Shown here: positions 25,202 to 35,000 of the stretch, in pieces
Layout of the letters: each line of letters opens with the position of its first letter
Position numbering within the stretch: the first letter of the stretch is position 1
Source: Rhizobium lentis
Lineage (GTDB): Bacteria; Pseudomonadota; Alphaproteobacteria; Rhizobiales; Rhizobiaceae
Length of the DNA: 64,000 nucleotides
NCBI RefSeq assembly: GCF_014200175.1
Contig: NZ_JACHBD010000005.1
Coordinates: forward strand, 124,001-188,000
Direction: 5' to 3'
The notes under the pieces: model-generated
What the model was told of the DNA's origin: nothing
Databases searched by the model: none
What the model saw: only the letters and a program-made list of their open reading frames with translations
Made by a program: the position numbers and the translations under genes

Positions 25202-26107
25202 ATGTGCGGCATTGTTGGACTGTTCCTCAAGGACAAGAGCCTTGAACCCCAGCTGGGAAATCTGCTCTCGGATATGCTGATCACCATGACGGATCGCGGA
25301 CCGGACTCGGCCGGTATCGCGATCTATGGCGGCTCCGCAGAGGGCAAGGCGAAAATCACTATCCAGTCCAGCAATCCAGAGGCGGACTTTGAAGGCCTGG
25401 CCGCTGATCTCGAGAAAGCCGGCATCAAGGCCCATGTGTGGATCAAGAGCACGCATGCGGTCATTGAGCTTGATGCCTCCAAGCTTGGAGCAGTGCGCGA
25501 GGCGCTCGAACGGATCCGCCCGGCTGTCCGCCTCATGGGCTCCGGCGAAAGCGTCGAAATCTACAAGGAAATCGGCCTTCCAAAGGACGTCGTGACACGG
25601 TTCGACGTCCGTGCCATGAGCGGCACCCACGGCATCGGCCATACCCGCATGGCGACGGAATCCGCGGTCACCACGCTCGGCGCCCATCCGTTCTCGACCG
25701 GCGTCGACCAATGCCTGGTGCACAACGGCTCGCTGTCCAACCACAACAATCTGCGCCGCCAACTCATCCGCGAAGGCATGACCTTCGAAACGCAGAACGA
25801 TTCCGAAGTCGCCGCCGCCTATCTGACGGCCGAAATGGCCAAGGGTAAAGATCTCGGCGAGGCGCTGACCGGCGCCCTCGACGATCTCGACGGCTTCTTC
25901 ACCTTCGTCGTTGGCACCAAGTCCGGCTTCGGCGTGGTACGCGACCCGATCGCCTGCAAGCCCGCCGTTATGGCCGAGACGGATCAATATGTCGCCTTCG
26001 GCTCGGAATACCGCGCGCTGGTCAATCTTCCCGGCATCGAGAATGCCCGCGTCTGGGAGCCGGAGCCGGCAACCGTTTATTTCTGGGATCACGACAAGGC
26101 CGCCTGA
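25202..26107 (+). CDS. glxB: Class II glutamine amidotransferase-like protein GlxB (MgsA type)
   Basis: A 301-residue protein corresponding to the N-terminal glutaminase domain of glutamate synthase. The nucleophile Cys2 is exposed in MCGIVGLFL, with TDRGPDSAGIAIYGG, HTRMATESAVTTLGAHPFST and HNGSLSNHNNLRRQLIREG forming the Ntn-hydrolase active site. AACGGAGGCACGCGCT precedes the ATG at 25202. The three glx genes are split parts of one glutamate-synthase-like enzyme; in methylotrophs the same three (MgsABC) make N-methylglutamate from methylamine and glutamate. Confidence 0.92.
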   Translation: MCGIVGLFLKDKSLEPQLGNLLSDMLITMTDRGPDSAGIAIYGGSAEGKAKITIQSSNPEADFEGLAADLEKAGIKAHVWIKSTHAVIELDASKLGAVREALERIRPAVRLMGSGESVEIYKEIGLPKDVVTRFDVRAMSGTHGIGHTRMATESAVTTLGAHPFSTGVDQCLVHNGSLSNHNNLRRQLIREGMTFETQNDSEVAAAYLTAEMAKGKDLGEALTGALDDLDGFFTFVVGTKSGFGVVRDPIACKPAVMAETDQYVAFGSEYRALVNLPGIENARVWEPEPATVYFWDHDKAA

Positions 26108-26175
26108 GGGGCGCCTGAAGGCAGGAGACGGCTGAAACCGTCTCCCAGACAAACGAGGATTCCAACGAGGATTCA

Positions 26176-26862
26176 ATGCCCATATTCGACCTTTCCAACA
26201 CCCCTCTTCGCGAACTGAACAGCGCGCTGCACGCCCTTTCCCAAGGCGCCAACGACACTGAATTCGAAGTCATCAACCCGCGCGGCAGCCATGCTGTCGC
26301 CGTCGGCATCGATAGCCCCGTCACGGTCGCCGTCAGAGGATCGGTCGGCTATTACTGCGCCGGCATGAATGACGGCGGCAGGGTTACGGTTCATGGGTCC
26401 GCTGGTCCGGGCGTTGCCGAAAACATGATGTCCGGCACCGTCGTCATCGAAGGCGACGCCAGCCAGTATGCCGGCGCCACCGGCCGGGGCGGCCTGCTCG
26501 TCATCAAGGGCAACGCGGCCTCGCGCTGCGGCATTTCGATGAAGGGCATCGACATCGTCGTTCACGGCAGCATCGGCCATATGTCGGCCTTCATGGGCCA
26601 GTCCGGCCATCTCCTCGTCCTCGGCGATGCCGGCGATGCGTTGGGGGATTCGCTCTACGAAGCCAAGCTGTTCGTCCGCGGCGAGGTGAAGAGCCTCGGC
26701 TCCGATTGCATCGAGAAGGAGATGCGGCTGGAGCATCTCGAAAAAGTTGCCGAGCTGCTCGACAAGGCAGGCGTGACGGGCGTCAGGCCCGAAGAATTCA
26801 AGCGCTACGGCTCGGCCCGCAAGCTCTACAATTTCAACATCGACAACGCCGATGCGTACTGA
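26176..26862 (+). CDS. glxC: GXGXG-domain protein GlxC (MgsB type)
   Basis: A 228-residue right-handed beta-helix protein equal to the C-terminal GXGXG domain of glutamate synthase. Repeated Gly-rich turns are visible: GSVGYYCAGMNDGGRVTVHG, GPGVAENMMSGTVVIEGDAS, YAGATGRGGLLVIKGNAASR. It follows glxB by 68 bases and precedes glxD by 14. It is a structural partner for the FMN subunit rather than an enzyme by itself. Confidence 0.9.
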   Translation: MPIFDLSNTPLRELNSALHALSQGANDTEFEVINPRGSHAVAVGIDSPVTVAVRGSVGYYCAGMNDGGRVTVHGSAGPGVAENMMSGTVVIEGDASQYAGATGRGGLLVIKGNAASRCGISMKGIDIVVHGSIGHMSAFMGQSGHLLVLGDAGDALGDSLYEAKLFVRGEVKSLGSDCIEKEMRLEHLEKVAELLDKAGVTGVRPEEFKRYGSARKLYNFNIDNADAY

Positions 26863-26876
26863 GGCGAGGGACACTC

Positions 26877-28205
26877 ATGAGCTATCACAACCCCTATACC
26901 CCGCCACGCAAGTCCGCTACGTTCGACGACTATACACTTGCCGAAATCCGCCGCGCGGCCGCCACCGGCATCTATGACATCCGCGGCGCTGGCACCAAGC
27001 GCAAGGTTCCGCATTTCGACGATCTGCTGTTTCTCGGTGCCTCCATCTCGCGCTATCCGCTCGAAGGCTACCGTGAGAAGTGCGATACGACAGTGGTGCT
27101 CGGCTCGCGTTTCGCCAAGAAGCCGATTACGCTCAAGACGCCGATCACCATCGCCGGCATGAGTTTCGGCGCGCTTTCCGGCAACGCCAAGGAAGCGCTC
27201 GGCCGGGGTGCGACGATCGCGGGCACGTCGACCACGACAGGCGATGGCGGCATGACGGATGAGGAGCGTGGCCACTCGCAGACGCTGGTCTACCAATATC
27301 TGCCGTCGCGCTACGGCATGAACCCGAAGGACCTGCGCCGCGCCGACGCAATCGAAGTCGTGGTCGGCCAGGGCGCCAAGCCCGGCGGCGGCGGCATGCT
27401 GCTCGGCCAGAAGATCTCCGACCGCGTCGCCAATATGCGCAACCTGCCGCAGGGCATCGACCAGCGCTCGGCTTGCCGCCATCCCGACTGGACGGGCCCC
27501 GATGATCTGGAAATCAAGATCATGGAGCTGCGCGAGATCACTGACTGGGAAAAGCCGATCTACGTCAAGGTCGGCGGCGCGCGTCCCTATTACGACACGG
27601 CTCTTGCCGTGAAGGCCGGCGCCGACGTCGTGGTGCTCGACGGCATGCAGGGCGGCACGGCAGCGACCCAGGATGTCTTCATCGAAAATGTCGGCATGCC
27701 GACGCTCGCCTGCATTCGTCCGGCTGTCCAGGCGCTGCAGGATCTCGGCATGCATCGCAAGGTACGGCTCATCATTTCGGGCGGCATCCGCTCGGGCGCC
27801 GACGTGGCGAAGGCGCTGGCGCTCGGCGCCGACGCGGTCGCGATCGGCACGGCGGCGCTCGTCGCGATCGGCGACAATGATCCCCGCTGGGAGGAGGAAT
27901 ACCAGAAGCTCGGCACGACGGCCGGCGCCTATGATGACTGGCATGAAGGCAAGGATCCGGCGGGCATCACCACCCAGGACCCGGAGCTTGCAAAGCGCCT
28001 CGACCCGGTTGCGGCCGGCCGCCGCCTTGCCAACTACCTCAAGGTCATGACGCTCGAAGCCCAGACCATCGCACGCGCCTGCGGCAAGAACCACCTGCAC
28101 AACCTCGAGCCGGAAGACCTCGTCGCGCTGACAATCGAGGCATCGGCCATGGCGCAGGTGCCGCTCGCCGGCACCAACTGGATCCCTGGCAAGGGAGGCT
28201 TTTGA
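26877..28205 (+). CDS. glxD: FMN-binding glutamate synthase-like protein GlxD (MgsC type)
   Basis: A 442-residue protein corresponding to the FMN-binding synthase domain of glutamate synthase: GMSFGALSGNAKEALGRGAT, GAKPGGGGMLLGQKISDRVA (a glutamate-synthase loop), GADVVVLDGMQGGTAATQDV and LIISGGIRSGADVAKALALG. The ATG at 26877 follows GAGGCGAGGGACACTC; the earlier frame opening at 26706 lies within glxC and is spurious. With GlxB and GlxC it would form a heteromeric amidotransferase/synthase. Confidence 0.93.
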   Translation: MSYHNPYTPPRKSATFDDYTLAEIRRAAATGIYDIRGAGTKRKVPHFDDLLFLGASISRYPLEGYREKCDTTVVLGSRFAKKPITLKTPITIAGMSFGALSGNAKEALGRGATIAGTSTTTGDGGMTDEERGHSQTLVYQYLPSRYGMNPKDLRRADAIEVVVGQGAKPGGGGMLLGQKISDRVANMRNLPQGIDQRSACRHPDWTGPDDLEIKIMELREITDWEKPIYVKVGGARPYYDTALAVKAGADVVVLDGMQGGTAATQDVFIENVGMPTLACIRPAVQALQDLGMHRKVRLIISGGIRSGADVAKALALGADAVAIGTAALVAIGDNDPRWEEEYQKLGTTAGAYDDWHEGKDPAGITTQDPELAKRLDPVAAGRRLANYLKVMTLEAQTIARACGKNHLHNLEPEDLVALTIEASAMAQVPLAGTNWIPGKGGF

Positions 28206-28212
28206 TTCTACC

Positions 28213-28235
28213 GGGCCGGGCACATGTCCCGGCCC
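28213..28235 (+). terminator. Strong hairpin between glxD and glnT
   Basis: GGGCCGGG at 28213-28220 pairs perfectly with CCCGGCCC at 28228-28235 around a seven-base loop, followed by TCTCAT. Lacking a T run it may act as an attenuator or mRNA stabiliser that sets the ratio between glxBCD and the downstream synthetase gene. Confidence 0.5.
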
Positions 28236-28285
28236 TCTCATATCCATAACCAAAGTGTCTCGAAGAAATCCAAAGGGGAACGAGA

Positions 28286-29593
28286 ATGACACTGGACCTT
28301 GCTGCTTTTGCCAGAGACAAAGGCATCAAATATTTCATGATCAGCTATACCGACCTGTTCGGCGGCCAACGCGCCAAGCTGGTCCCCGCCGAAGCCATTG
28401 CCGATATGCAGAAAGATGGCGCCGGCTTTGCAGGTTTTGCAACGTGGCTCGATCTGACGCCGGCCCATCCGGATTTGTTTGCGGTTCCCGATCCTTTGTC
28501 AGTCATCCAATTGCCCTGGAAGAAAGACGTCGCATGGGTCGCCGCCGACTGCGTCATGGACGATCGGCCTGTCGAACAGGCGCCGCGTGTGGTGCTGAAA
28601 AGACTGGTGGCTGAAGCTGCGAAGGAAGGGCTCCGGGTGAAGACCGGCGTGGAGCCCGAATTCTTTCTCATCTCTTCTGATGGTTCGGTGATTTCAGACC
28701 AGTTCGATACCGCCGAGAAGCCTTGCTACGACCAGCAGGCCGTGATGCGTCGGTATGATGTGATCGCCGAGATCTGCAACTACATGCTGGAGCTCGGCTG
28801 GAAGCCCTATCAGAACGATCACGAGGATGCGAACGGCCAGTTCGAGATGAACTGGGAATATGACGATGTCCTGAAGACCGCGGACAAGCACTCTTTCTTC
28901 AAGTTCATGGTCAAGTCGGTCGCCGAAAAGCACGGCCTTCGCGCTACGTTCATGCCGAAGCCCTTCAAGGGCCTGACCGGAAACGGTTGCCATGCGCACA
29001 TCTCGGTCTGGGACGTAGACGGCAGGGTAAACGCCTTCGCGGACAGGGAAATGGCTTTTGGGCTCTCGGCTCAGGGGAAAACCTTTCTCGGCGGCATCAT
29101 GAAGCACGCCTCCGCGCTGGCCGCGATCACCAATCCAACGGTCAATTCCTACAAGCGCATCAACGCGCCGCGCACGACCTCGGGCGCCACCTGGTCGCCA
29201 AACACGGTGACGTGGACGGGCAACAACCGCACTCATATGGTGCGCGTGCCGGGGCCGGGACGGTTCGAGCTACGCCTGCCGGACGGCGCGGTCAATCCAT
29301 ACCTCTTGCAGGCGATCATCATCGCGGCCGGCCTCGACGGCATCCGCAGCCAGGCAGACCCCGGCCAGCACCACGATATCGATATGTATGCCGAGGGGCA
29401 CCTGGTGGAGGACGCGCCGCGCCTGCCGCTCAACCTGCTGGATGCGCTGCGCGCCTTTGATGCCGACGAAGGCTTGAAGGCGGCAATCGGGGCTGAGTTT
29501 TCCTCCGCCTATCTCAAGCTCAAGCACCTGGAATGGAATGCCTACTGCTCGCATTTCACCCAGTGGGAACGCGATAGCACGCTCGATATCTGA
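28286..29593 (+). CDS. glnT: Type III glutamine synthetase-like enzyme (GlnT or gamma-glutamylmethylamide synthetase)
   Basis: A 435-residue glutamine synthetase superfamily member. Visible are the N-terminal beta-grasp (KYFMISYTDLFGGQRAKLVP), metal ligands in GVEPEFFLIS and HEDANGQFEMNWEYDD, the GNGCHAHISVWD loop, NSYKRINAPRTTSGATWSPN, and RFELRLPDGAVNPYLLQAII. A 43-residue shorter form than GSI and absence of the adenylation Tyr motif are usual for GlnT. In rhizobia it is called glnT and lies with glxBCD; closely related proteins in methylotrophs are GmaS, which ligate methylamine to glutamate. With mgsABC- and mgdABCD-like neighbours the GmaS function is plausible but cannot be decided from sequence alone. 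AAGGGGAACGAGA precedes the ATG. Confidence 0.88.
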   Translation: MTLDLAAFARDKGIKYFMISYTDLFGGQRAKLVPAEAIADMQKDGAGFAGFATWLDLTPAHPDLFAVPDPLSVIQLPWKKDVAWVAADCVMDDRPVEQAPRVVLKRLVAEAAKEGLRVKTGVEPEFFLISSDGSVISDQFDTAEKPCYDQQAVMRRYDVIAEICNYMLELGWKPYQNDHEDANGQFEMNWEYDDVLKTADKHSFFKFMVKSVAEKHGLRATFMPKPFKGLTGNGCHAHISVWDVDGRVNAFADREMAFGLSAQGKTFLGGIMKHASALAAITNPTVNSYKRINAPRTTSGATWSPNTVTWTGNNRTHMVRVPGPGRFELRLPDGAVNPYLLQAIIIAAGLDGIRSQADPGQHHDIDMYAEGHLVEDAPRLPLNLLDALRAFDADEGLKAAIGAEFSSAYLKLKHLEWNAYCSHFTQWERDSTLDI

Positions 29594-29672
29594 GCAGCCG
29601 GACCGATGTCTTCGCCATGCCGGGTTGGAAAGCTCGGCATGACCGGACTCTTGCACCTGAAAGGGCGAAGGA

Positions 29673-30241
29673 TGGAAGATCGGCGCGCTGCCGATCGACA
29701 TCGTCGGCGTCGTCTCCAACCATTTCGACTACCAGAAGGTCGTGGTCAATCACGACATCCCCTTCCACCACATCAAGGTGACCAAGGAGAACAAGCCGCA
29801 GGCCGAAGCCCAGCTGGTCGAGCTCGTCGAGCAGACCGGACCGAGCTGATCGTGCTCGCCCGCTACATGCAGGTTCTCTCCGACCAGCTCTGCAAGCAGA
29901 TGTCGGGCAAGATCATCAACATCCACCATTCCTTTCTGCCCTCCTTCAAGGGCGCCAACCCTTACAAGCAAGCCTATGAGCGCGGCGTCAAGCTGATCGG
30001 CGCGACCGCCCATTACGTCACCGCCGATCTCGACGAAGGCCCGATCATCGAGCAGGACACGGCCCGCATCACCCATGCCCAGAGCGCCGACGACTATGTC
30101 TCGATCGGCCGCGACGTCGAAAGCCAGGTGCTGGCGCGGGCCATCCACGCCCATATCCACCACCGCACCTTCATCAACGGCAACCGCACCGTCGTCTTCC
30201 CGGCAAGCCCCGGAAGCTACGCCTCCGAACGCATGGGGTGA
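29673..30241 (+). pseudogene. purU: Truncated, frameshifted formyltetrahydrofolate deformylase
   Basis: The DNA reads as the C-terminal ~60 percent of PurU. From TGG at 29673 one frame gives [20 protein letters not shown] and [20 protein letters not shown]; near 29838 a single base is missing (CAGACCGGACCGAG where CAGACCGGCACCGAG is expected), and the next frame continues [36 protein letters not shown] (with catalytic Asn/His region), [19 protein letters not shown], to [11 protein letters not shown] and TGA. The ACT domain and about 110 N-terminal residues are missing: the DNA before 29673 has no similarity. PurU releases formate from formyl-tetrahydrofolate, fitting the one-carbon chemistry of the sox genes nearby. 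Confidence 0.85.
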
Positions 30242-30282
30242 ACGCCCGGTCAGCTGACGCCGTCCGGAAGTTTGGGCAAAAC

Positions 30283-31104
30283 TCAGGACGCCGGACGCTT
30301 TCCGAAGCCGAATGTCTTGCGCAGGCTGCTGTCAACCGCTTTTGCCGGCATAAACCTGCGCAGCCGGCTTAGAAGCGTTGCCTGGCCGCCGGCCGGTTGA
30401 CGCATTTTGTAGGGGCCGTTGATTGCCGCCAACACCTTCTCCGCGACAGTCACCGCCGATGGAGCGGTTTTGATCTGGGCTTGTACCGCCTTGATCGTCG
30501 CCTCGGCCTGCGCTGCATAGGCTCCCAGGGGTGCCGCGGTCTGTGCCGCGTTTACATCGAGCTTGGTGTTGGTGAAGGTCGGTTCAACCAGCACGACGCG
30601 CACGTTGAACTCACGAATTTCATGATCCAACGACTCGGACAGCCCTTCGAGCGCATGTTTGCTGCTGGCATATATTCCCATGAACGGTGCCGGCAGGAAG
30701 CCGAGGACCGAGCTGATATTGATGATCAGCCCGCTGCGAGCGGCGCGCATGGAGGGCAAGGCAGCGCGGATCATGCGCAAAGGGCCGAAAACATTGGCAT
30801 CGAATACCGTGTGCGCTTCGGAAGTCGACGTGTTCTCGACAGGGCCGACCAGCGAAACGCCGGCATTATTGACCAGGATGTCGATTTTGCCTGCCTCGGA
30901 CAAAACCCATTGAACAAAATTGGAGACCGAAGCGTCATCGGTCACGTCGACAGTTCCATATCGCACGCCGGGGATAGCGTTGACACGGCTAGGGTTGCGT
31001 ACGCCCCCAAAGACCTGGAAGCCGTGTTGTGCGAGAAGGCGGGCTGACGCCTCACCTATTCCGGAGGAGGCTCCGGTAATAACGACAACTCTGTTTTGGG
31101 ACAT
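30283..31104 (-). CDS. SDR-family oxidoreductase
   Basis: A 273-residue short-chain dehydrogenase: ITGASSGIGEASARLLAQHG at residues ~9-28, NNAGVSLVGPVENTS, NISSVLGFLPAPFMGIYASSKHAL would-be active site with the Ser and YxxxK pattern, then LVEPTFTNTKLD. The basic C-terminal extension (SRLRRFMPAKAVDSSLRKTF) is common in the 'classical' subgroup resembling retinol/steroid dehydrogenases. Substrate unknown. It has its own upstream palindrome (31231-31255) related to the DNA before the second TetR gene, so it may share regulation with the efflux system. Confidence 0.85.
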   Translation of the reverse strand: MSQNRVVVITGASSGIGEASARLLAQHGFQVFGGVRNPSRVNAIPGVRYGTVDVTDDASVSNFVQWVLSEAGKIDILVNNAGVSLVGPVENTSTSEAHTVFDANVFGPLRMIRAALPSMRAARSGLIINISSVLGFLPAPFMGIYASSKHALEGLSESLDHEIREFNVRVVLVEPTFTNTKLDVNAAQTAAPLGAYAAQAEATIKAVQAQIKTAPSAVTVAEKVLAAINGPYKMRQPAGGQATLLSRLRRFMPAKAVDSSLRKTFGFGKRPAS

Positions 31105-31230
31105 GCATGCTCCTTGGCTTTTGGCGCGAATGGTTGATGACGTGCTTCAATAGAAGGTCGGAACTTTTCGCCCCCGTCGCCAAAGGACAGCTTCTCAGAA
31201 CCTGGCACCAAAGCACGTAAGATTTCGACC

Positions 31231-31268
31231 GACATCTATAATCGCTTTAGATGTCAATCGAAATATAA
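31231..31268. promoter_or_regulatory. Palindrome upstream of the SDR gene
   Basis: GACATCTA at 31231-31238 and TAGATGTC at 31248-31255 form a perfect inverted repeat with nine bases between. The right arm and its flank (31248-31268) match 18 of 21 bases at 36383-36403, in front of the TetR gene at 36416. This is the only structure I find in the 339-base gap 31105-31443; no gene is supported there. Confidence 0.6.
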
Positions 31269-31443
31269 GATCAAGTACTTTTCGCTTTACGGAGATTTTT
31301 TCCGATGATCGCGCCTCCAAGCGCGCAAGGGCATTGCGCCGAGCCGGAAGGCCCGCCGACATTACGGCTCGGAGCAGCATGAGCCTCAACGGCGTCAGGA
31401 TTTCGGAGCGGCGGTCCCCGCTGGTTTCGCACGGACCATTTCG

Positions 31444-32097
31444 TCACGCCTTTAGGGACGTCTCGCGGTCCACTGTGCCGAGCGCTTTCATGATGAAGCG
31501 GATTTGGGCATCAACGCTGACGGCGGCGGCCTCACCCTCCTGAACACGCTGTTCGACCAGAACCGGATGGGAAAACGGCAAGAAGGCGGTGATGATGCCG
31601 TGCGCCGCTTCGTCGGCGTCTCCGACTTTGAACTCGCCCGCCTGCTGCCCCTCGCGGACAAGAGCCTTGAGGATTGCAAGGATGTGATCATTGTGCGCGT
31701 TGAGGGTTGCCCAACTTCCATCCGTGGCGGCGACAAGCAGTTGGTGCATGGGTCTGTCCTCCACCAAGGTTCTCGCGCTGTGCCGGTGAATGGCGGTCAA
31801 AAGATCAGCCAGCTTTTTGCTCGCCGGCGCATCCGATCGTGCAATTTCCAGAGCGATTTCAGCAACCTCTTTGACAACAAGTCCGCAGACGGAACTGTTG
31901 ATCGCCGTCTTCGAGGGAAAGAAGCGATAGATATTGGCGCGGCTCATTCCGAGTTCCGAGGCGATGTCAGCGACCGACGTCTTATGATAGCCGATCCGCC
32001 GAAAATACCTTTCCGCCACCTCAAGAATTCGCGTCCGCGACTGCTCAAGGTCACTTGCTATCGGTCCGCAAAGGTCATCGCCGCCTCCGGAGAACAT
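31444..32097 (-). CDS. TetR-family regulator at the end of the efflux operon
   Basis: A 217-residue TetR protein: RTRILEVAERYFRRIGYHKT then SVADIASELGMSRANIYRFF and SKTAINSSV form the DNA-binding domain, residues ~20-70. The C-terminal domain (TAIHRHSARTLVEDRPMHQL) resembles TetR_C_7-type regulators of multidrug pumps. The ATG at 32097 overlaps the RND gene stop (ATGA), so it is translated with the pump. There is thus one TetR inside the operon and another divergent from it. Confidence 0.88.
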   Translation of the reverse strand: MFSGGGDDLCGPIASDLEQSRTRILEVAERYFRRIGYHKTSVADIASELGMSRANIYRFFPSKTAINSSVCGLVVKEVAEIALEIARSDAPASKKLADLLTAIHRHSARTLVEDRPMHQLLVAATDGSWATLNAHNDHILAILKALVREGQQAGEFKVGDADEAAHGIITAFLPFSHPVLVEQRVQEGEAAAVSVDAQIRFIMKALGTVDRETSLKA

Positions 32098-35000
32098 CAC
32101 TCGGCAGCCATTGCTGTTGGTAGTTCCACTTCCTTCGACGAATTTTCATGGCCTTCATTTTTCGTCGGCTTGATGCGGAACCAAGTCGCGTAGAGAGCGG
32201 GAAGGAAGAGCAGGATCAACACAGTGCCGACCGCCGTTCCACCGATCAGCGTGTAGGCCATCGACCCCCAGAACACCGAATGGGTGAGGGGAATGAAGGC
32301 AAGGACGGCGGCAAGGGCTGTCAGGATGACGGGACGCGTGCGCTGCACCGTCGCCTCGATGACGGCGTGATAATCGTCGAGACCGGCTGCCTTGTTCTCC
32401 TTGATCTGTTCCGTCAGGATCAGCGTATTGCGCATCAGGATTCCGGCCAATCCGATCAATCCGAGAATGGCGTTGAAGCCGAACGGCTGATTGAAGAGCA
32501 GCAGCACCGGAACCGCCCCTGCAAGACCGAGCGGCCCCGTCAGCATGACCATGGTCATCGTCGACAGGCTGCGGACCTGCAGCACGATGACGATCAGCAT
32601 GGCGGCAATCATCGCCGGAAAGATTTTGACGAGGGCGGCGTTGGCCTTGAGCGACTCCTCGATGTTCCCGCCCATCTCGATGTGATACCCGACAGGAAGC
32701 GAGGCGATCAGCGGCTGAAGCGCCTTCATGACCTGCTGGGACACCTCGGGGGGCTGCGTCGCCTCGTCGATATCGGAACGGATCGTGACAACGGGCGTGC
32801 GGTCGCGACGTTTGAGGATCGGCTCTTCAAACCGGATTTCTGAATGACCGATCTGATCGAGCGGAACCTGTCGGCCGTCCCGGCTCATCAATGAGAAGTC
32901 TGCCAATCGAGACGGATCAAGCCGGTTGTCGCCAGCACTGCGTGCGATGACAGGCACGTTTCGGATATTCTCGCGAACCTCGGTAATCGGGATCCCGCTC
33001 AGCAGCAGCTGCATCTGCTGGGCGGCCTCCGCCGGCGAAAGGCCGATCAGGCCCAGCCGTTCCTGGTCTGGAACGAAGCGCACGACCGGTGTGCGGTTGC
33101 CCCAATCACGGTTTGCCTGACGCACATCCGGAACGCTCTTCATGATCTCCAGGGCCTTTTCGGAGATCCGGTACAATTGGTCGGTATCAGGACCCATGAT
33201 GCGGAATTCGACCGGAAACGGTGTATAGGGACCAAAGACGAGCTGGGTCACGCGGACATAGGCTTCCGGAGCGAGCCCATCCGAGATGGCCGCACGCAGG
33301 CGAAGCTTCAAAGCCTCGCGTGTGTGAGCGTCAGGGGTGAGAACGACGATCTTGGCGAAGGACGGGTCCGGCAGCTCAGGCGCCATGGCAAAGAAGAAAC
33401 GGGGAGCGCCCTGACCGATATAGCTCGTGACTGTCTTTGCCTCCGGCTGCTGCTGCAGCCAGTCTTCGAGCTTCCCGACCGTGGCGGCCGTCGTCTCGAT
33501 GCTGGTCCCTTCAGGCATGCGGACTTCAACCAAAACCTCCGGACGATCCGACGTCGGGAAGAACTGCTGTTTCACCGCGCCCATTCCGACGACAGAGACC
33601 CCCATGGCGATGCCGACCACCGCACAGGTGACGAACTTGTGGCGCACGGTAAACTCGATCACCCGCCGCAGGCGCCGGTAATTCGGCGTGTCGTAGATGG
33701 CGTGATGGCCGCCTTCGACCGGCTTGATCGCCGGCAGCATCTTGACGCCGAGATACGGCGTGAAGATCACCGCGACGACCCAGGATACGATGAGCGCAAA
33801 GCCGACGACCCAGAAGATGTTGCCGGCATATTCGCCGGCGGTTGACCGGGCAAAGCCGACCGGCATCAATCCGATGATCGTCACCAGCGTGCCCGACAGC
33901 ATCGGGGCCGCCGTATGGCTCCAGGCGTAAGCCGCCGCCTTGATGCGATCCATCCCCTCTTCCATCTTCACCACCATCACCTCGATGGCGATGATGGCGT
34001 CGTCGACCAGAAGGCCGAGCGCCAGGATCAGCGCACCGAGGGTGATGCGATCGAAGAACCGGCCGGTCTCCAGCATGATGAGGAAGACGACGGCAAGGGT
34101 GAGCGGAACGGCCAGAGCGACGACGATCCCGACGCGCCAACCAAGGCTGACGAGGCTGACGAACAACACGACGCCGAGCGCCATGGCGAATTTCAGCATG
34201 AACTCGCCGACGGCTTCGTCGATGTTGACGGCCTGGTCGCTGACCTTGGCGAGCGTCATGCCGAGCGGCAGGGTCTTGGCGATCGCGGCGGATCTTTCCT
34301 CCAGCGCCTTGCCAAGCTCCAGACCGTTCCAGCCCTGCTGCATCACCGCGGCCAGCATGATGGCGGGCTCGCCGTCATGACGGATGAGATAGGTGGCCGG
34401 ATCCTGGTAACCGCGCCGCACTTCGGCAAAATCCGAGAGTTTCAAGGTGCGTCCGGCCGCGACGATCGGCGTGTCTGATATCGCTTGGATGCTGTCATAG
34501 GCGCCATCGAAGCGAATGAAGACCTGCGGCCCGCGCGTATCGATCGATCCCGCCGGGGTCACGGTGTTTCGCCGCTCCAAGGCGGCCGCGATGTCCTGGG
34601 CTGAAATGCCGAGCGTGGCGAGCTTGGCATAAGAGAATTCGACGAAGATCTGTTCGGGCCGCTCGCCCAGGATGTTGATCTTCTTGACTCCAGGCACATG
34701 CAGAAGATCCTGGCGGATCACCTCGGCCTGGCGCACGAGCTCACGCATCGGCATGCCCTTGGCCTTCAGCGCATAAAGACCGAAGCTGACATCGGAGTAC
34801 TCGTCGTTGACAAAGGGACCGAGCACACCCGGGGGCAGGTTGCGCGCCTCGTCTCCAAGCTTCTTTCGCGCCTGATAGAATTCCTCCTCGACGGCCGTGG
34901 ACGGCGTGCTGTCCTTCAAGGTGACGGTCAAGAAGGCGTATCCCGGCCGCGTTGTCGTCTCGACACGATCGTACCAGGTGAGTTCCTGGAGACGCTTTTC

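Noticed and set aside
26706..28205. Longer glxD start at 26706
   Set aside because: The extra 57 codons lie within glxC and are Arg-rich; ATG 26877 has a ribosome site and matches the family start.
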